Assembly: GCF_002902845.1 (NCBI RefSeq)
Contig: NZ_PPTF01000068.1
Span: forward strand, 194,164-258,163
DNA: 64,000 nucleotides
From: Chromobacterium sinusclupearum
GTDB lineage: Bacteria > Pseudomonadota > Gammaproteobacteria > Burkholderiales > Chromobacteriaceae
Reading direction: 5' to 3'
The notes below the pieces were generated by a model. That model ran no database searches. It saw nothing but the letters and a program-made list of their open reading frames with translations, and was not told the origin of the DNA. Position 1 is the first letter of the stretch. Each line of letters starts with the position of its first letter. The position numbers were made by a program, and so were the translations under genes. This document shows, one piece after another, positions 7,492 through 16,678 of this stretch.

Positions 7492-8547
7492 TCAGAACGG
7501 CGCCTTGGCCAGCGGCTGGAATTGCTGATTGACGCTGCCGGACAGCTCCACATTGTCCGGATTCAGCATCCGCGCCGGCGCGCCGGCGGAAAAGTCTATC
7601 TGGTCCAGGTCCACCCGGATCACATTGGGGCTGCTGGCCAGCTCGAAGAAATACTGCCGATTGCTCAGGTCCGCCACGGTGCGGTATTCGGTGTCATAGG
7701 TCGACCCCGGCGTCTTGTACGGCGCGTTGAACGGCACCGAGGCATTGCGCGCGACGGACAGGATGGACGCCACCGCCTGGCGCTGGCTCTGCGGCTCGCG
7801 CAGCGTGCTCAGGAAGTAGTTGGCGCGGATGAAGCGGTCTACCGGATTGACATTGCCCGGCAGCGGCGTCTCGCGCGTGGCCTGGGAGAAATCCCACTTC
7901 TTCAGTTCCGCCAGCTGCTGCTCATACGGCGGATCGTTGGTCAGCACGCGGAATTCCCGGCCGTGATAGATCTTGGGCTTGCCGTCAACGTACTGGATCA
8001 GCGCCGAATCGCCGCTGGCATCCTCAATCGCCAGATGCAGCGAGGACTTGAAGCCGGCGTACTCCACCATCACCGGCTGAATCCGCTGCATCGCCTCCAG
8101 CGCCTCTGCCACCGTCGCCGCGTTGTCCAGCAGATACTGGCCCCACAGCCCGGCCTGCACGCCCTGCTTGCCCGGTTCGCGCGCGCCGTAGTCGGTGGCG
8201 GTCAGGAACAACAGGTGCATGGCCAGCCCCTTCTCGTTCATGCCGTCCACCGCGCCGACGCCATAGGCCGATGTCACAACGCTGCCGTATTTGGCAGTCC
8301 AGCGCGCCGCATTGTCCTTGATCACGGTGGCCGGCCCCAGCTTGCCGCCATCGCGCGCCATGCCGCGCGGCAGGATCATCAGCCGGGGTTGGGTGGATTC
8401 GGCCCAGTCCATGGACCGCCCTGCCAGCACGGCGAGATGGTTGGTGTTCCACAGCGTGCGGGTGCAGGCATCCGCCGCTGGAGACCATAGCACAAACGAT
8501 GTCGTCGACGCGATCAGCAGGCTGTGCAGAGCCGTCTTCATATCCAT
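7492..8547 (-). CDS. exported choloylglycine hydrolase/penicillin V acylase-family amidase
   Basis: The precursor has 351 aa. A signal peptide (residues 1-27, ending SPAADA) leaves Cys28 as the new N terminus, as required for an Ntn hydrolase. Counting from that Cys as 1, Arg17 and Asp20 occur in GRSMDW, matching the penicillin V acylase active site. Gram-negative exported members are known to cleave penicillin V and often acyl-homoserine lactones. AAAGGG six bases before ATG 8547 fixes the start; a second ATG follows two codons later. Expected location is the periplasm. The AHL activity is inference. Confidence 0.85.
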   Translation of the reverse strand: MDMKTALHSLLIASTTSFVLWSPAADACTRTLWNTNHLAVLAGRSMDWAESTQPRLMILPRGMARDGGKLGPATVIKDNAARWTAKYGSVVTSAYGVGAVDGMNEKGLAMHLLFLTATDYGAREPGKQGVQAGLWGQYLLDNAATVAEALEAMQRIQPVMVEYAGFKSSLHLAIEDASGDSALIQYVDGKPKIYHGREFRVLTNDPPYEQQLAELKKWDFSQATRETPLPGNVNPVDRFIRANYFLSTLREPQSQRQAVASILSVARNASVPFNAPYKTPGSTYDTEYRTVADLSNRQYFFELASSPNVIRVDLDQIDFSAGAPARMLNPDNVELSGSVNQQFQPLAKAPF

Positions 8548-8709
8548 CCGGGACCCTTTGTCGAAAATTATCAAAAACTTATAGACAGCGCCTAAGGCGA
8601 GCGGTTCCATGCCGAAACGCCGGAAACTGCCTGGCAAAACGTGAAGCCACGGAAAAAGCAGGCCGCTGCTGGCCATGCCCAACGGATATCTGGGCAGGAA
8701 ACGCGGCGC

Positions 8710-9123
8710 TTACAAGGTGTACGCCAGCCAGCCCCACATCGCCAGCAACAGCGCGTTGGAAGCCAGGAAGGCCAGGAAACGGTGGATCGGGTGATTGTAG
8801 CCAAGGTGGATAACGGTATGGACCAGACGCAGCGCGACATAGCCCCAGGCCAGCGCCAATACGGCCGGCGTGACCAGGTTTTTGGCGATGACGATGGCGC
8901 CGGCCACATAGAACAGCGTCGGCGCTTCGAACAGATTGGAGAAATTGCGCGCCAGCTTCACTTCGCTGTCCGGCGGCACATCACCCTGCATCAGCCGGTA
9001 ATAGCTGCCCTTCACCCGCCCGGAACGAGCGTTGGCGAAACGGGCGCGCCCCAGGCGGATGCCCACAAAGAAAGTCAGCAACACCAGCGCGAACATCGGG
9101 TAGATCATCATCGTCCCTTTCAT
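8710..9123 (-). CDS. MAPEG-family membrane protein
   Basis: The protein has 137 aa and four predicted helices. It shows the MAPEG pattern: IYPMFALVLLTFFVGIRLGRARF, ARNFSNLFEAPTLFYVAG and LRLVHTVIHLGYNHPIHRF. The R-N-x-x-N-x-x-E-x-P segment is the family signature (glutathione-dependent eicosanoid-type enzymes in eukaryotes; role in bacteria mostly unknown). ATG 9123 has GAGGG upstream. An alternative ATG at 9111 has AAAGGG upstream. Confidence 0.85.
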   Translation of the reverse strand: MKGTMMIYPMFALVLLTFFVGIRLGRARFANARSGRVKGSYYRLMQGDVPPDSEVKLARNFSNLFEAPTLFYVAGAIVIAKNLVTPAVLALAWGYVALRLVHTVIHLGYNHPIHRFLAFLASNALLLAMWGWLAYTL

Positions 9124-9261
9124 AGAACCGCCCTCACTTCCCATCCCGTCTTGGCATGCCAGCCATTTTTGCCTCCGACCATCCCGATGCCTCGCTCAGC
9201 GCAAAGCATCGAATTTATCGCGTTGCCGATTGAGGCGAATGCTACGCCAAACAAAAATAGC

Positions 9262-9393
9262 CTAAGCAACGACACCTTTCCGGTAGGAAACCAGATGCAT
9301 TCCCGGCAGCACGGGTCTGGCTGCGCCGAAACGGATAAAACCCAGTTTCTCGTACAAATGGCAATTGCCCGCTTCGATCAAACCAATACTCAT
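9262..9393 (-). pseudogene. remnant of a GNAT acetyltransferase (C-terminal 43 codons)
   Basis: The complement from ATG 9393 to the stop at 9262 reads MSIGLIEAGNCHLYEKLGF and ends in LPGMHLVSYRKGVVA. HLYEKLGFIRFG is a characteristic last-helix/strand motif of GNAT acetyltransferases, but the acetyl-CoA-binding part is missing. The ATG overlaps the stop of the upstream glycosyltransferase (ATGA), which may be the scar of the deletion that removed the 5' part. It is probably non-functional; a translated 43-aa peptide cannot be excluded. Confidence 0.6.
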
Positions 9394-10700
9394 CGCTTCG
9401 CCTGCAGCGTCAGCGCCTGTTCCACGCGTTCGGCCAGTGGAAGAGCATCGACGCGGGCTAGCCGCGACGTTTTGGCGCAGGCCTGCGCCACCTTGTCAGA
9501 TGCCAGCAAACGCTGCAGCGCGGCGCTCATTTTCTTGGCGTCCAGCTTGCCGGCCAAAACCGTTTCCGCCACGCCCAGGCGGCGCGCGCGCCAGGCATTG
9601 TCAAACTGATCGAATGCATAGGGACAGATCAGCTGCGGCACCCCGGCGCGGAAAGCCGCGGCGCAGCTGCCCACCCCGCCGTGATGCGCCAGCGCCGCCA
9701 CTTCGGGCAATAGCCGCGCAAACGGCGCACGCGATTGCCAGATCACCTCCGGCGGCAACGCCGCGGGCAATTGCTCCGGATAAGGCGTGAGGAATATCCC
9801 GCGCCGGCCGCAGGCCGCCAGCGCCGCCAAGGCCGCCTCAAAATACGCGCGCGCATGCTTGTGGCCGGTGCCGGGGGTAAACGCTATCGGCGCCGGCCCG
9901 GCCGCCAGAAAGGCCTGCAATTCTGTGGACAATTCCGTTGCTTGTTCTATTGGATCAGGCGGAAAACCGGCTTCGACATATCGGCTGGGCCAATCCGGCT
10001 GCGTGGCGGCGAACCAGTCCGGAAATAGCCCGATCACCGCATCCGGCGTCTCGCTCAACAAGCGGCGGAAACTATCCAACGGCGGCAAGTTCAACGCCTG
10101 CCGCGCGGCGTTGATAGCAGGCAAGGCGACGGGGGACAGCGCCAGACGATCGATACCGCGCCACAACTGGCGCTTCCAAGATACCGGCAGCCAAGCCGGC
10201 AAAGGCCGCGCTCCCATCACCGGAAATTCATGGCTGCTGCACAAGCCGGACGGAGAAAGATACAGCGCGGCCACTTGCAAATCGGGATAAGCCGCCTTAG
10301 CCAGATGCGCGGCCGCCAGCATGATGGGATGGCAAAGCAACACGCAGTGGCCGGACTCGCGCGCCGCCAGTTGGCGCAAGACAAGCAGATGCGGCGCCAC
10401 ACTCTGCCATGCCACGCCAAACCCCTTGCGCGCGTCCCACAAATCCGGATTGTCCAGATGCGCCTGAAAAGCCTGCGCCGAACCGAAACCCTCGCAGGAC
10501 AGGCCATGCCCGCGGACCCAAGCCACATGGTAGGCCGGCACCAGCAGCCTTACGCGATGGCCACGCGCCGCCAACTGCTGGCCTAGCGCGATGAACGGCA
10601 GGATATCCCCGCCGGTGCCGCTGCAGGCCAATACCAGCAAGGGCTGGTCATCGTCTGCGGCAGCGGGATGTGAGCCAGCTACTTCCAGCGTCCTGTCCAT
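9390..10700 (-). CDS. GT-B glycosyltransferase, family 1/28 type (RhlB/UGT-like)
   Basis: This 436-aa protein has LLVLACSGTGGDILPFIALGQQLAARGH near the N terminus (acceptor-side Rossmann domain) and HHGGVGSCAAAFRAGVPQLICPYAFDQFDNA in the C-terminal third, the nucleotide-sugar-binding signature of UDP-glycosyltransferases. Such enzymes glycosylate lipids, antibiotics or hydroxy-fatty acids; rhamnosyltransferase RhlB is the closest familiar type. ATG 10700 has GGGAGA just upstream. The long upstream in-frame extension lacks family similarity and was dropped. No sugar-biosynthesis partner gene is adjacent. Confidence 0.82.
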   Translation of the reverse strand: MDRTLEVAGSHPAAADDDQPLLVLACSGTGGDILPFIALGQQLAARGHRVRLLVPAYHVAWVRGHGLSCEGFGSAQAFQAHLDNPDLWDARKGFGVAWQSVAPHLLVLRQLAARESGHCVLLCHPIMLAAAHLAKAAYPDLQVAALYLSPSGLCSSHEFPVMGARPLPAWLPVSWKRQLWRGIDRLALSPVALPAINAARQALNLPPLDSFRRLLSETPDAVIGLFPDWFAATQPDWPSRYVEAGFPPDPIEQATELSTELQAFLAAGPAPIAFTPGTGHKHARAYFEAALAALAACGRRGIFLTPYPEQLPAALPPEVIWQSRAPFARLLPEVAALAHHGGVGSCAAAFRAGVPQLICPYAFDQFDNAWRARRLGVAETVLAGKLDAKKMSAALQRLLASDKVAQACAKTSRLARVDALPLAERVEQALTLQAKR

Positions 10701-10857
10701 CGCATCTCCCAGGCGGCATAGTTCGGCACCGGCAATTTTCTGCCGCGGTTCACCCGCGCCGCTCGATGAATCCGCCCATAAAAAATGACTAAAACATGCA
10801 GTTTGATGGCAAGAGACGCGTATTGGCAAGCCAGCCGCGCCGCCGCTGGAACCATGC

Positions 10858-10887
10858 AAAAGGGCAAGCCTTAGTGGCTTGCCCTTG
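10858..10887 (-). terminator. Rho-independent terminator of rlhA
   Basis: A perfect 11-bp stem (AAGGGCAAGCC at 10860-10870, complement at 10876-10886) with a 5-nt loop is followed on the minus strand by TTTTG. It lies about 60 bp downstream of the rlhA stop. The rest of the gap from 10701 to 10944 shows nothing else recognisable. Confidence 0.75.
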
Positions 10888-10944
10888 GTGTGAATCGATT
10901 CCTTTGCATCGCCGCCCGCTGGCGGGCGACGGCGCCCTAGCCAA

Positions 10945-12921
10945 TCACTGCGGCCGTTGCTTGAAGAAAGTGATAGGCGCGCTGGCGGGGATTTCGCTCG
11001 GCGGCGGCGTCTTCAAGATGTGTTTCTTCATCTTGCCCATCACGTGCATCTCGCAGGGACGGCATTCAAACTTCAGGGTATAGGTCTCGTCGCCCGATTT
11101 CAGAATCATCGGATCGGCGCGCACCTGGCCCATCACGCCCTTGACGCCCTTGGCCTGCTTCGGGCACAGGTTGTAGGAGAAGCGCAGGCAGTGCTTGGTG
11201 ATCATCAGCGACACCTCGCCCTCTTCCTGGTGCGCCTCGTAGGCCGGCTCTATCACTTCCACGCCGTGCTGCTTGTAGAAGTCCCAGGCCAGCGCGTTGT
11301 AGACGTTGGCCAGATAGCTCAGCTCCTTCTGCGGGAAGACCGCCGGTGGCTCCACCCCTGCCTTGCGTTCGGGACGCGCCCAGGCGGCCAGGCGGGCGGC
11401 TTCCAGCTTTTCCACCGCCTCGCGGCGCAGGCCATTGATGACGGATGCCGGCACAAACCACGGCTGGGAAAGATTCAGCGACACATCGTGCGCCTGGAAC
11501 AGGGTGTTGCCGAGCTTGGCGACGGCGTCGCGCAGGCTTTGCTCGGCGCGGGCGGCATCCTTGGCCGGCTCCAGCGCCAAATCGACACCGGCGCTGGCGC
11601 TGCAGCCATCGGCGTCGGTGTAAGTCAGCGCGAGGCCTGTGGCGGTTTCCGACAGCGTGGCCCACACGCCGATGCGGCGCTCCGCCGATTTTTTCAGCAG
11701 CGCCAGTTCCCAAGCGTGGTCTCGGTTGCGGCAAATATCGGTGCCTGGCTTCAGGCCGGAGAGCACGGCCGGATCGTTAGGCTCGCAGCGCCAGACCAGC
11801 AGGCCGCCCTCAGCCTTCCCGACTTGCTTGACGGTGTTGAGCTGCATGCCCACCACCTCGCGCTTTTTCATGAAGTTGATGCCGTCGCCGTTGGACATCT
11901 GCTCCGTGGTGGCGATCTCCAGCCAGCTATCGCCGACCTTGTGCACGGTGCCGAGGCCGACGCCGACGAACTTGGGCGAATCGAAGGCGCCGATGTCCTG
12001 CTTGCGGCCGGTGGCGAAGTAATCCGTCGCGCCGCGGTGGAAAGTCTTGTCTGGATTCGGCGTGAAGAAGATTTCGCTGCTGCCGCTGGCGGCCGGCGCC
12101 AGTTCCGGGCGGCGCTCGAAGATTTCGTCCAGCAGCAGGCGGTAATGAGCGGTGATGTTCTTGACGTAGCTGACATCCTTGTAGCGGCCTTCGATCTTCA
12201 AAGACCGCACGCCGGCGTCCAACAGCGCTTCCAGGTTGTCGCTCTGGTTGTTGTCCTTCATCGACAGCAAATGCTTGTCGAAGGCCACCACGCCGCCTTT
12301 CTCGTCGGTCAGCGTGTACGGCAATCTACAGGCCTGCGAGCAGTCGCCGCGGTTGGCGCTGCGGCCCGTGTCGGCATGGCTGATGTAGCACTGGCCGGAG
12401 AAGGCCACGCACAGCGCGCCGTGGATGAAGTATTCGATGGTGGCGGAACCGGCCACGCGGTCGGCGATGTTCTTGATCTGCGGAATGGTCAGCTCGCGCG
12501 CCAGCACGATCTGGCTGAAACCGGCGTCGGACAAAAAGCGCGCCTTGTCGGCGTCGCGGATGTCGCACTGGGTGGACGCGTGCAGCTGTATCGGCGGCAA
12601 GTCCATCTGCAGGATGCCCATATCCTGCACGATCAGCGCGTCCACCCCGGCATCGTACAGCTGCCAGATCAGCTGGCGCGCCGCATCCAGCTCGGCATCG
12701 TGCAGGATGGTGTTCAGCGTGGCGAAAATGCGCGCGTGGTAGCGGTGGGCGAAATCGCACAACCCGGCGATGTCCTGCACGCTATTGCAAGCATTGTGGC
12801 GCGCGCCGAACGACGGCCCGCCGATATACACCGCGTCCGCGCCATGCAGGATGGCTTCGCGGCCGATTTCGGCGGTTTTGGCGGGGGACAGCAGTTCGAC
12901 TTGGTGCGGCAACAGGCTCAT
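10945..12921 (-). CDS. rlhA: U32 peptidase-family 23S rRNA C2501 hydroxylase RlhA (YdcP)
   Basis: The 658-aa length and the extra C-terminal DUF3656-type region match RlhA/YdcP (about 650 aa) rather than the shorter tRNA hydroxylase TrhP (YegQ). N-terminal part: ELLSPAKTAE and GADAVYIGG. The U32 cysteine signature is IEYFIHGALCVAFSGQC with later GDCSQACR (Cys171, 178, 194, 198), the likely Fe-S ligands. RlhA uses prephenate-derived chemistry to hydroxylate C2501 of 23S rRNA; this is family knowledge. A single-gene unit with its own terminator. Confidence 0.88.
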   Translation of the reverse strand: MSLLPHQVELLSPAKTAEIGREAILHGADAVYIGGPSFGARHNACNSVQDIAGLCDFAHRYHARIFATLNTILHDAELDAARQLIWQLYDAGVDALIVQDMGILQMDLPPIQLHASTQCDIRDADKARFLSDAGFSQIVLARELTIPQIKNIADRVAGSATIEYFIHGALCVAFSGQCYISHADTGRSANRGDCSQACRLPYTLTDEKGGVVAFDKHLLSMKDNNQSDNLEALLDAGVRSLKIEGRYKDVSYVKNITAHYRLLLDEIFERRPELAPAASGSSEIFFTPNPDKTFHRGATDYFATGRKQDIGAFDSPKFVGVGLGTVHKVGDSWLEIATTEQMSNGDGINFMKKREVVGMQLNTVKQVGKAEGGLLVWRCEPNDPAVLSGLKPGTDICRNRDHAWELALLKKSAERRIGVWATLSETATGLALTYTDADGCSASAGVDLALEPAKDAARAEQSLRDAVAKLGNTLFQAHDVSLNLSQPWFVPASVINGLRREAVEKLEAARLAAWARPERKAGVEPPAVFPQKELSYLANVYNALAWDFYKQHGVEVIEPAYEAHQEEGEVSLMITKHCLRFSYNLCPKQAKGVKGVMGQVRADPMILKSGDETYTLKFECRPCEMHVMGKMKKHILKTPPPSEIPASAPITFFKQRPQ

Positions 12922-13127
12922 GGCGATTCCGGGGATGCTCTTAAGGTTATTCGGCTGGACGGGCGGGCCGGAAGTATAACGGAATCAGCAGCTTATAGAT
13001 AGACCGGTGGATTTCATAGTGCGGATAAGTGCAACTACCTAGGATTATTTATACGGATTGATTACCCTCATGACGGCTGCTACCCAAAGAATATTGGAGG
13101 CGTGTCCTCCTATCCTGCGAGTTCGTC

Positions 13128-14828
13128 ATGTTCCACAATCTCTCCATCTTCCAGCGTCTGGCCATCATGGTTGCGGCGTTGCTGTCCGTTCCCATTCTGG
13201 TTGGCCTGTATGGCCTGCACACCCAGGACGGCATCCTCGGCGACTTCGCCACCACCTACAACGACCGCGTGGTCTGCCTGAAACAACTGAAAATCGTCGG
13301 CGACGGCTACGCCGTCGGCATCGTCGACAACGCGCACAAACTGCGCAATCACAGCCAGACCGCCAGCACCTTTCTCACCAACCTGAAGCAGGCTCAAACC
13401 GATGTCAAAAAGCAGTGGAGCGACTACCGCGCCACCTATCTGACGCCGGAGGAAAAACAGCTGGCCGATCAGGCGGATCAGGCCATGGCCGCGGCCGACC
13501 GCAGCGTCGAGAAACTGCGGCAGATCGTTGAGCGCGGCGACGAAGCCGCGCTGCAGAACTATGTGGAACACGATATGTATCCGGCGCTGGATCCGGTGGC
13601 GCAGCGCATTTCCGCCCTGGTGGACCTGCAGCTGCGCGTCGCCGCCGAGGAATTCGCCTCGGCGCAGCAGCGCGCCGCCAGCAGTCGGCTGGTCAACATC
13701 GCTTTGATCGTAGCCGGGGTATTGCTGGGTCTGCTGCTGGCCCAGACCATCGTGCGCGGCCTGCTGGCCGAGCTGGGCGGCGAGCCGCGCGACGTGGTGG
13801 CGCTGGCCGGCCGCGTCGCCCAAGGCGACCTCAGCCAAAAACTGCCGGTGAAGAACGGAGACCAATCCAGCATCGTCGCCTCGATGGCGCTGATGCAGAG
13901 CGCGCTGATCCAACTGGTGCGCAATATGCAGGACATCACGCTGCGGCTGACCAATAGCGCGACCGAGCTAGCCGCGGCGTCGGAACAGGTGGCCAGCAGC
14001 GCCGAGGAGCAAACCCGCGCCGCTTCTTCGATGTCCGCCTCGGTGGAGCAGCTGTCGGTCAGCATCAGCTCGGTCAGCGACAACACCTCCGATGTGGCCA
14101 AGGATTCGGTATCCAGCGGCGAGCTGGCGCGCAAGGGCGAGAGCATCATCAACGAAACGCTGCAAACCATGACCCATGTCGCCGAACAGGCACGGTCAGC
14201 GCAGCAGCAGGCCGACCTGTTGGGCAGCCGTTCCCAGGAAATCGCCAGCGTCATCCAGGTGATACGCGACGTGGCGGAGCAAACCAATCTGCTGGCGCTG
14301 AACGCGGCGATCGAGGCCGCGCGGGCCGGGGAACAGGGCCGCGGCTTTGCGGTGGTAGCGGACGAAGTGCGCAAGCTGTCGGAACGCACCTCGCACTCCA
14401 CCACGGAAATCAGCGGCAGCATCCGCGACATGCTGGATTGCAGCCAGCACGTGGTGGACAACATCCATAGCACGGTGGAACGGATGGAGGCCGGGCTGGG
14501 CCAGGCCGAACGCGCCCGCGAGGCTATCTCCGGCATCACCGGCAACGCGGAGCGGGTGAAACAGTCGCTGTCCGGCATCGCCATCTCGTTGAACGAACAA
14601 CAACAGGCCGGCACGGCCATTGCCGGCAATGTGGAGCAAGTGGCGCAAATGTCCGAGGAAACCAGCACCGCCGCCCTGCAGACAGCGAATGCCGCCAGTC
14701 AGGTCGAGCAGATGGCCGTCGCGCTGCAATCGGCGATCAGCCATTTCCGCCTGCCGGCTGGCGGCCAAGCCACGGCCGGCGAGCCCGCCTTGCAAGCCGC
14801 CGCCTCTCCCACCGCCTGGCAAACCTGA
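13128..14828 (+). CDS. methyl-accepting chemotaxis protein with 4HB periplasmic domain
   Basis: This is a 566-aa inner-membrane chemoreceptor. TM1 is at about 10-30, then a helical periplasmic domain (about 31-187), TM2 at about 188-207 and HAMP to about 260. The cytoplasmic coiled coil has the highly conserved hairpin tip around 384-417 ([33 protein letters not shown]). The periplasmic part looks like a four-helix-bundle sensor with no clear ligand motif. No CheR/CheB-binding pentapeptide is seen at the C terminus (ends TAWQT). A strong terminator follows. It sits just upstream of the chitin-sugar operon, so sensing a related ligand is possible but unproven. Confidence 0.92.
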   Translation: MFHNLSIFQRLAIMVAALLSVPILVGLYGLHTQDGILGDFATTYNDRVVCLKQLKIVGDGYAVGIVDNAHKLRNHSQTASTFLTNLKQAQTDVKKQWSDYRATYLTPEEKQLADQADQAMAAADRSVEKLRQIVERGDEAALQNYVEHDMYPALDPVAQRISALVDLQLRVAAEEFASAQQRAASSRLVNIALIVAGVLLGLLLAQTIVRGLLAELGGEPRDVVALAGRVAQGDLSQKLPVKNGDQSSIVASMALMQSALIQLVRNMQDITLRLTNSATELAAASEQVASSAEEQTRAASSMSASVEQLSVSISSVSDNTSDVAKDSVSSGELARKGESIINETLQTMTHVAEQARSAQQQADLLGSRSQEIASVIQVIRDVAEQTNLLALNAAIEAARAGEQGRGFAVVADEVRKLSERTSHSTTEISGSIRDMLDCSQHVVDNIHSTVERMEAGLGQAERAREAISGITGNAERVKQSLSGIAISLNEQQQAGTAIAGNVEQVAQMSEETSTAALQTANAASQVEQMAVALQSAISHFRLPAGGQATAGEPALQAAASPTAWQT

Positions 14829-14873
14829 TCCGCTGGCAGCTTGAGCTGCCGCTCTTAATCATTGCGCAAGTCA

Positions 14874-14905
14874 AGATGGCGAACAGCAGTTCGCCATCTT
14901 TTTTT
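14874..14905 (+). terminator. Rho-independent terminator after the chemoreceptor gene
   Basis: An 11-bp stem (AGATGGCGAAC at 14874-14884, GTTCGCCATCT at 14889-14899) with loop AGCA is followed by a run of seven T. It is textbook in form. Confidence 0.92.
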
Positions 14906-15249
14906 GTGCGCCGCACAAAACATGTGAGCTCTGATTTTGTTCGCTTTCGAAAACAAATTGGTATTGAAGTGGATATTTAACGCTAATCTTTTATTATTTG
15001 TTTCGCATATGAATGTAAATTGATCACAAAGATCAAACATTCCCAATTAATTAGATTTTTCGTGTAAAAACTCTCGCCAATTCATGACTTTAATCATAAG
15101 ATGCATCTTGCATGGCAACATTGCAACAGCATTACAGGCAATTTCCATTGGAATAGTCTCATACCAATTGAAGACCACTATAAGACCAGATAATTTGCCT
15201 CCAGGATTTCCACATATGGATTCCGCAACTGGACCTGGAGTTAAGAAAA
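14906..15249 (+). promoter_or_regulatory. AT-rich control region of the chitooligosaccharide operon
   Basis: This 344-bp region without a gene is much more AT-rich than its surroundings. It holds a 17-bp palindrome TTGATC-ACAAA-GATCAA at 15020-15036. It also holds two direct AAGACCA repeats at 15171-15177 and 15182-15188, 11 bp apart, each resembling half of a DasR/NagR-type (HutC) operator (AGACCA half-site). GGAG at 15237-15240 is the ribosome binding site of the porin gene. No regulator gene is adjacent. The regulator identity is inference. Confidence 0.5.
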
Positions 15250-16641
15250 ATGCATACGCAACGCTCACTTCTCTTGGCAGTACTGGCTGCGTTCACCGGC
15301 GTCGCCCTGGCGGCGGAAGAACCGGCCGTTCCTCCGGCAAGCGATGGCCCCGCACTGAAAGGCACGGCGCAAGCCATACCCGAAAGCAATGTCTATGATC
15401 TGCTGACCAAATCGGAAACCACCTTCAGCGCGCTGTACTACGGCCGCGACCGGCAGGAAAAGCAGCCGAATAACAGCAATGCCGGCGATATCCGGGTCAA
15501 CGCGCTGAACCTGGGCCTGAATTTCAAATCCGGCTACGCCTGGGACAAGCTGGGCTTCGACGCCGCGGCGCACAGCTCGATCCGCTTGACCAAGGGCATC
15601 GGTTTTTCCGAAGTGCTGTACCACGACTACAACGACATGAGCGACCCGGCCGAGGGCGGTGGCGGCAGGGACAAGAGCGATGCGGTGCTAAGCCAGGCGG
15701 CAATCAAATTCCGCCAGAACCCGGACGGCCAAGGCCTGTCCTTCCGCGCCGGCTACACCCCGATCAGCATCGGCACCATGGGCACCTCCGGCGGCCTGCA
15801 GTCACACGCTTATCGCGGTTTTGAAGGCAAATACAAGATCGGCGATTTCGAGCTGGGCTATGGCTGGGCCGACCAGTTCCGCAATGAGTGGGACTATCGC
15901 TTCCGCGACATGACCAACTCCTGGGAACAGGGCCGCAGCAACGGCAGCACAGCCAAGAAAGTCGATTACGTCAACAGCGTGGGCTTCCGCTACGCCCCGG
16001 AAAACGCCTTCATCGACATCGGCTTCGGCGAAGGCAAGGATTACCGCCGCACCGCGCAGATTGCCGGCTCCTACACCTGGAAGCTCTCCGGCGGCGACAC
16101 GCTGACCGGCGTCGCTTACTACTTCCAGGGCAAGGACGAATCGCAGCTGGGCATGCAGAATTCGCAAACCGCCTGGCATGCCAGCGGCAGCATGACCTAC
16201 ACCACCGGTGGCCTGTCGCTGATGGGCGGCATCGGCAAGAGCCGCAACCCCGACGGCGGCGAAGTGAACTTCCGCATGACGCCGTACGGGAACAGCGACA
16301 ACCGCAACTTCATCCAGACCTGGGGCCAGGACGACGACTTCGTCTGGGACGGCACCCAAGTGCTCAAGCTGGGCGTGAACTACGACCTCGCCAAATCCGG
16401 CCTGCCCGGCTTCACTGTTGGCGCCAGCGCCAACTACGCCACCGGCCTGAAAAACCCGAACGGCGCGGCAGACAGCAAGGCGCATGAAATCGACCTGAGC
16501 GCCGGCTACACCGTGCAAAGCGGCTGGCTCAAGGGCGCCAGCATAGGCGTCTACCCGGCCTGGTACCGCTCCGGCGACTTCTACGGCAAGAAGGACCGCA
16601 ACGACGTAAAAGTGATCGCCTCCTACAGTAAGACCTTCTGA
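15250..16641 (+). CDS. outer-membrane porin, OprD/chitoporin-like
   Basis: This 463-aa protein has a signal peptide (residues 1-22, ending GVALAA), alternating amphipathic beta strands throughout and a C-terminal Phe (YSKTF), as expected for an outer-membrane barrel. The region GIGFSEVLYHDYNDMSDP and the strand pattern resemble OprD-family porins, which include chitoporins. It is the first gene of an operon with an ABC importer and a GlcNAc-releasing GH3 enzyme, so passage of chitooligosaccharides is the likely job. Sugar specificity is inferred from context. Confidence 0.78.
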   Translation: MHTQRSLLLAVLAAFTGVALAAEEPAVPPASDGPALKGTAQAIPESNVYDLLTKSETTFSALYYGRDRQEKQPNNSNAGDIRVNALNLGLNFKSGYAWDKLGFDAAAHSSIRLTKGIGFSEVLYHDYNDMSDPAEGGGGRDKSDAVLSQAAIKFRQNPDGQGLSFRAGYTPISIGTMGTSGGLQSHAYRGFEGKYKIGDFELGYGWADQFRNEWDYRFRDMTNSWEQGRSNGSTAKKVDYVNSVGFRYAPENAFIDIGFGEGKDYRRTAQIAGSYTWKLSGGDTLTGVAYYFQGKDESQLGMQNSQTAWHASGSMTYTTGGLSLMGGIGKSRNPDGGEVNFRMTPYGNSDNRNFIQTWGQDDDFVWDGTQVLKLGVNYDLAKSGLPGFTVGASANYATGLKNPNGAADSKAHEIDLSAGYTVQSGWLKGASIGVYPAWYRSGDFYGKKDRNDVKVIASYSKTF

Positions 16642-16678
16642 TGACCGGGCCAAACTCAAGAAAGATAAGGACGCAGAC

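Noticed and set aside
7492..8547. Bile salt hydrolase
   Set aside because: The family is shared, but the signal peptide and Gram-negative setting favour penicillin V or AHL acylase.
15020..15036. FNR or CRP site in the dyad TTGATC-ACAAA-GATCAA
   Set aside because: The FNR half-sites are present, but the spacer is 7 instead of 4 bp. CRP needs TGTGA-N6-TCACA, which is not found.
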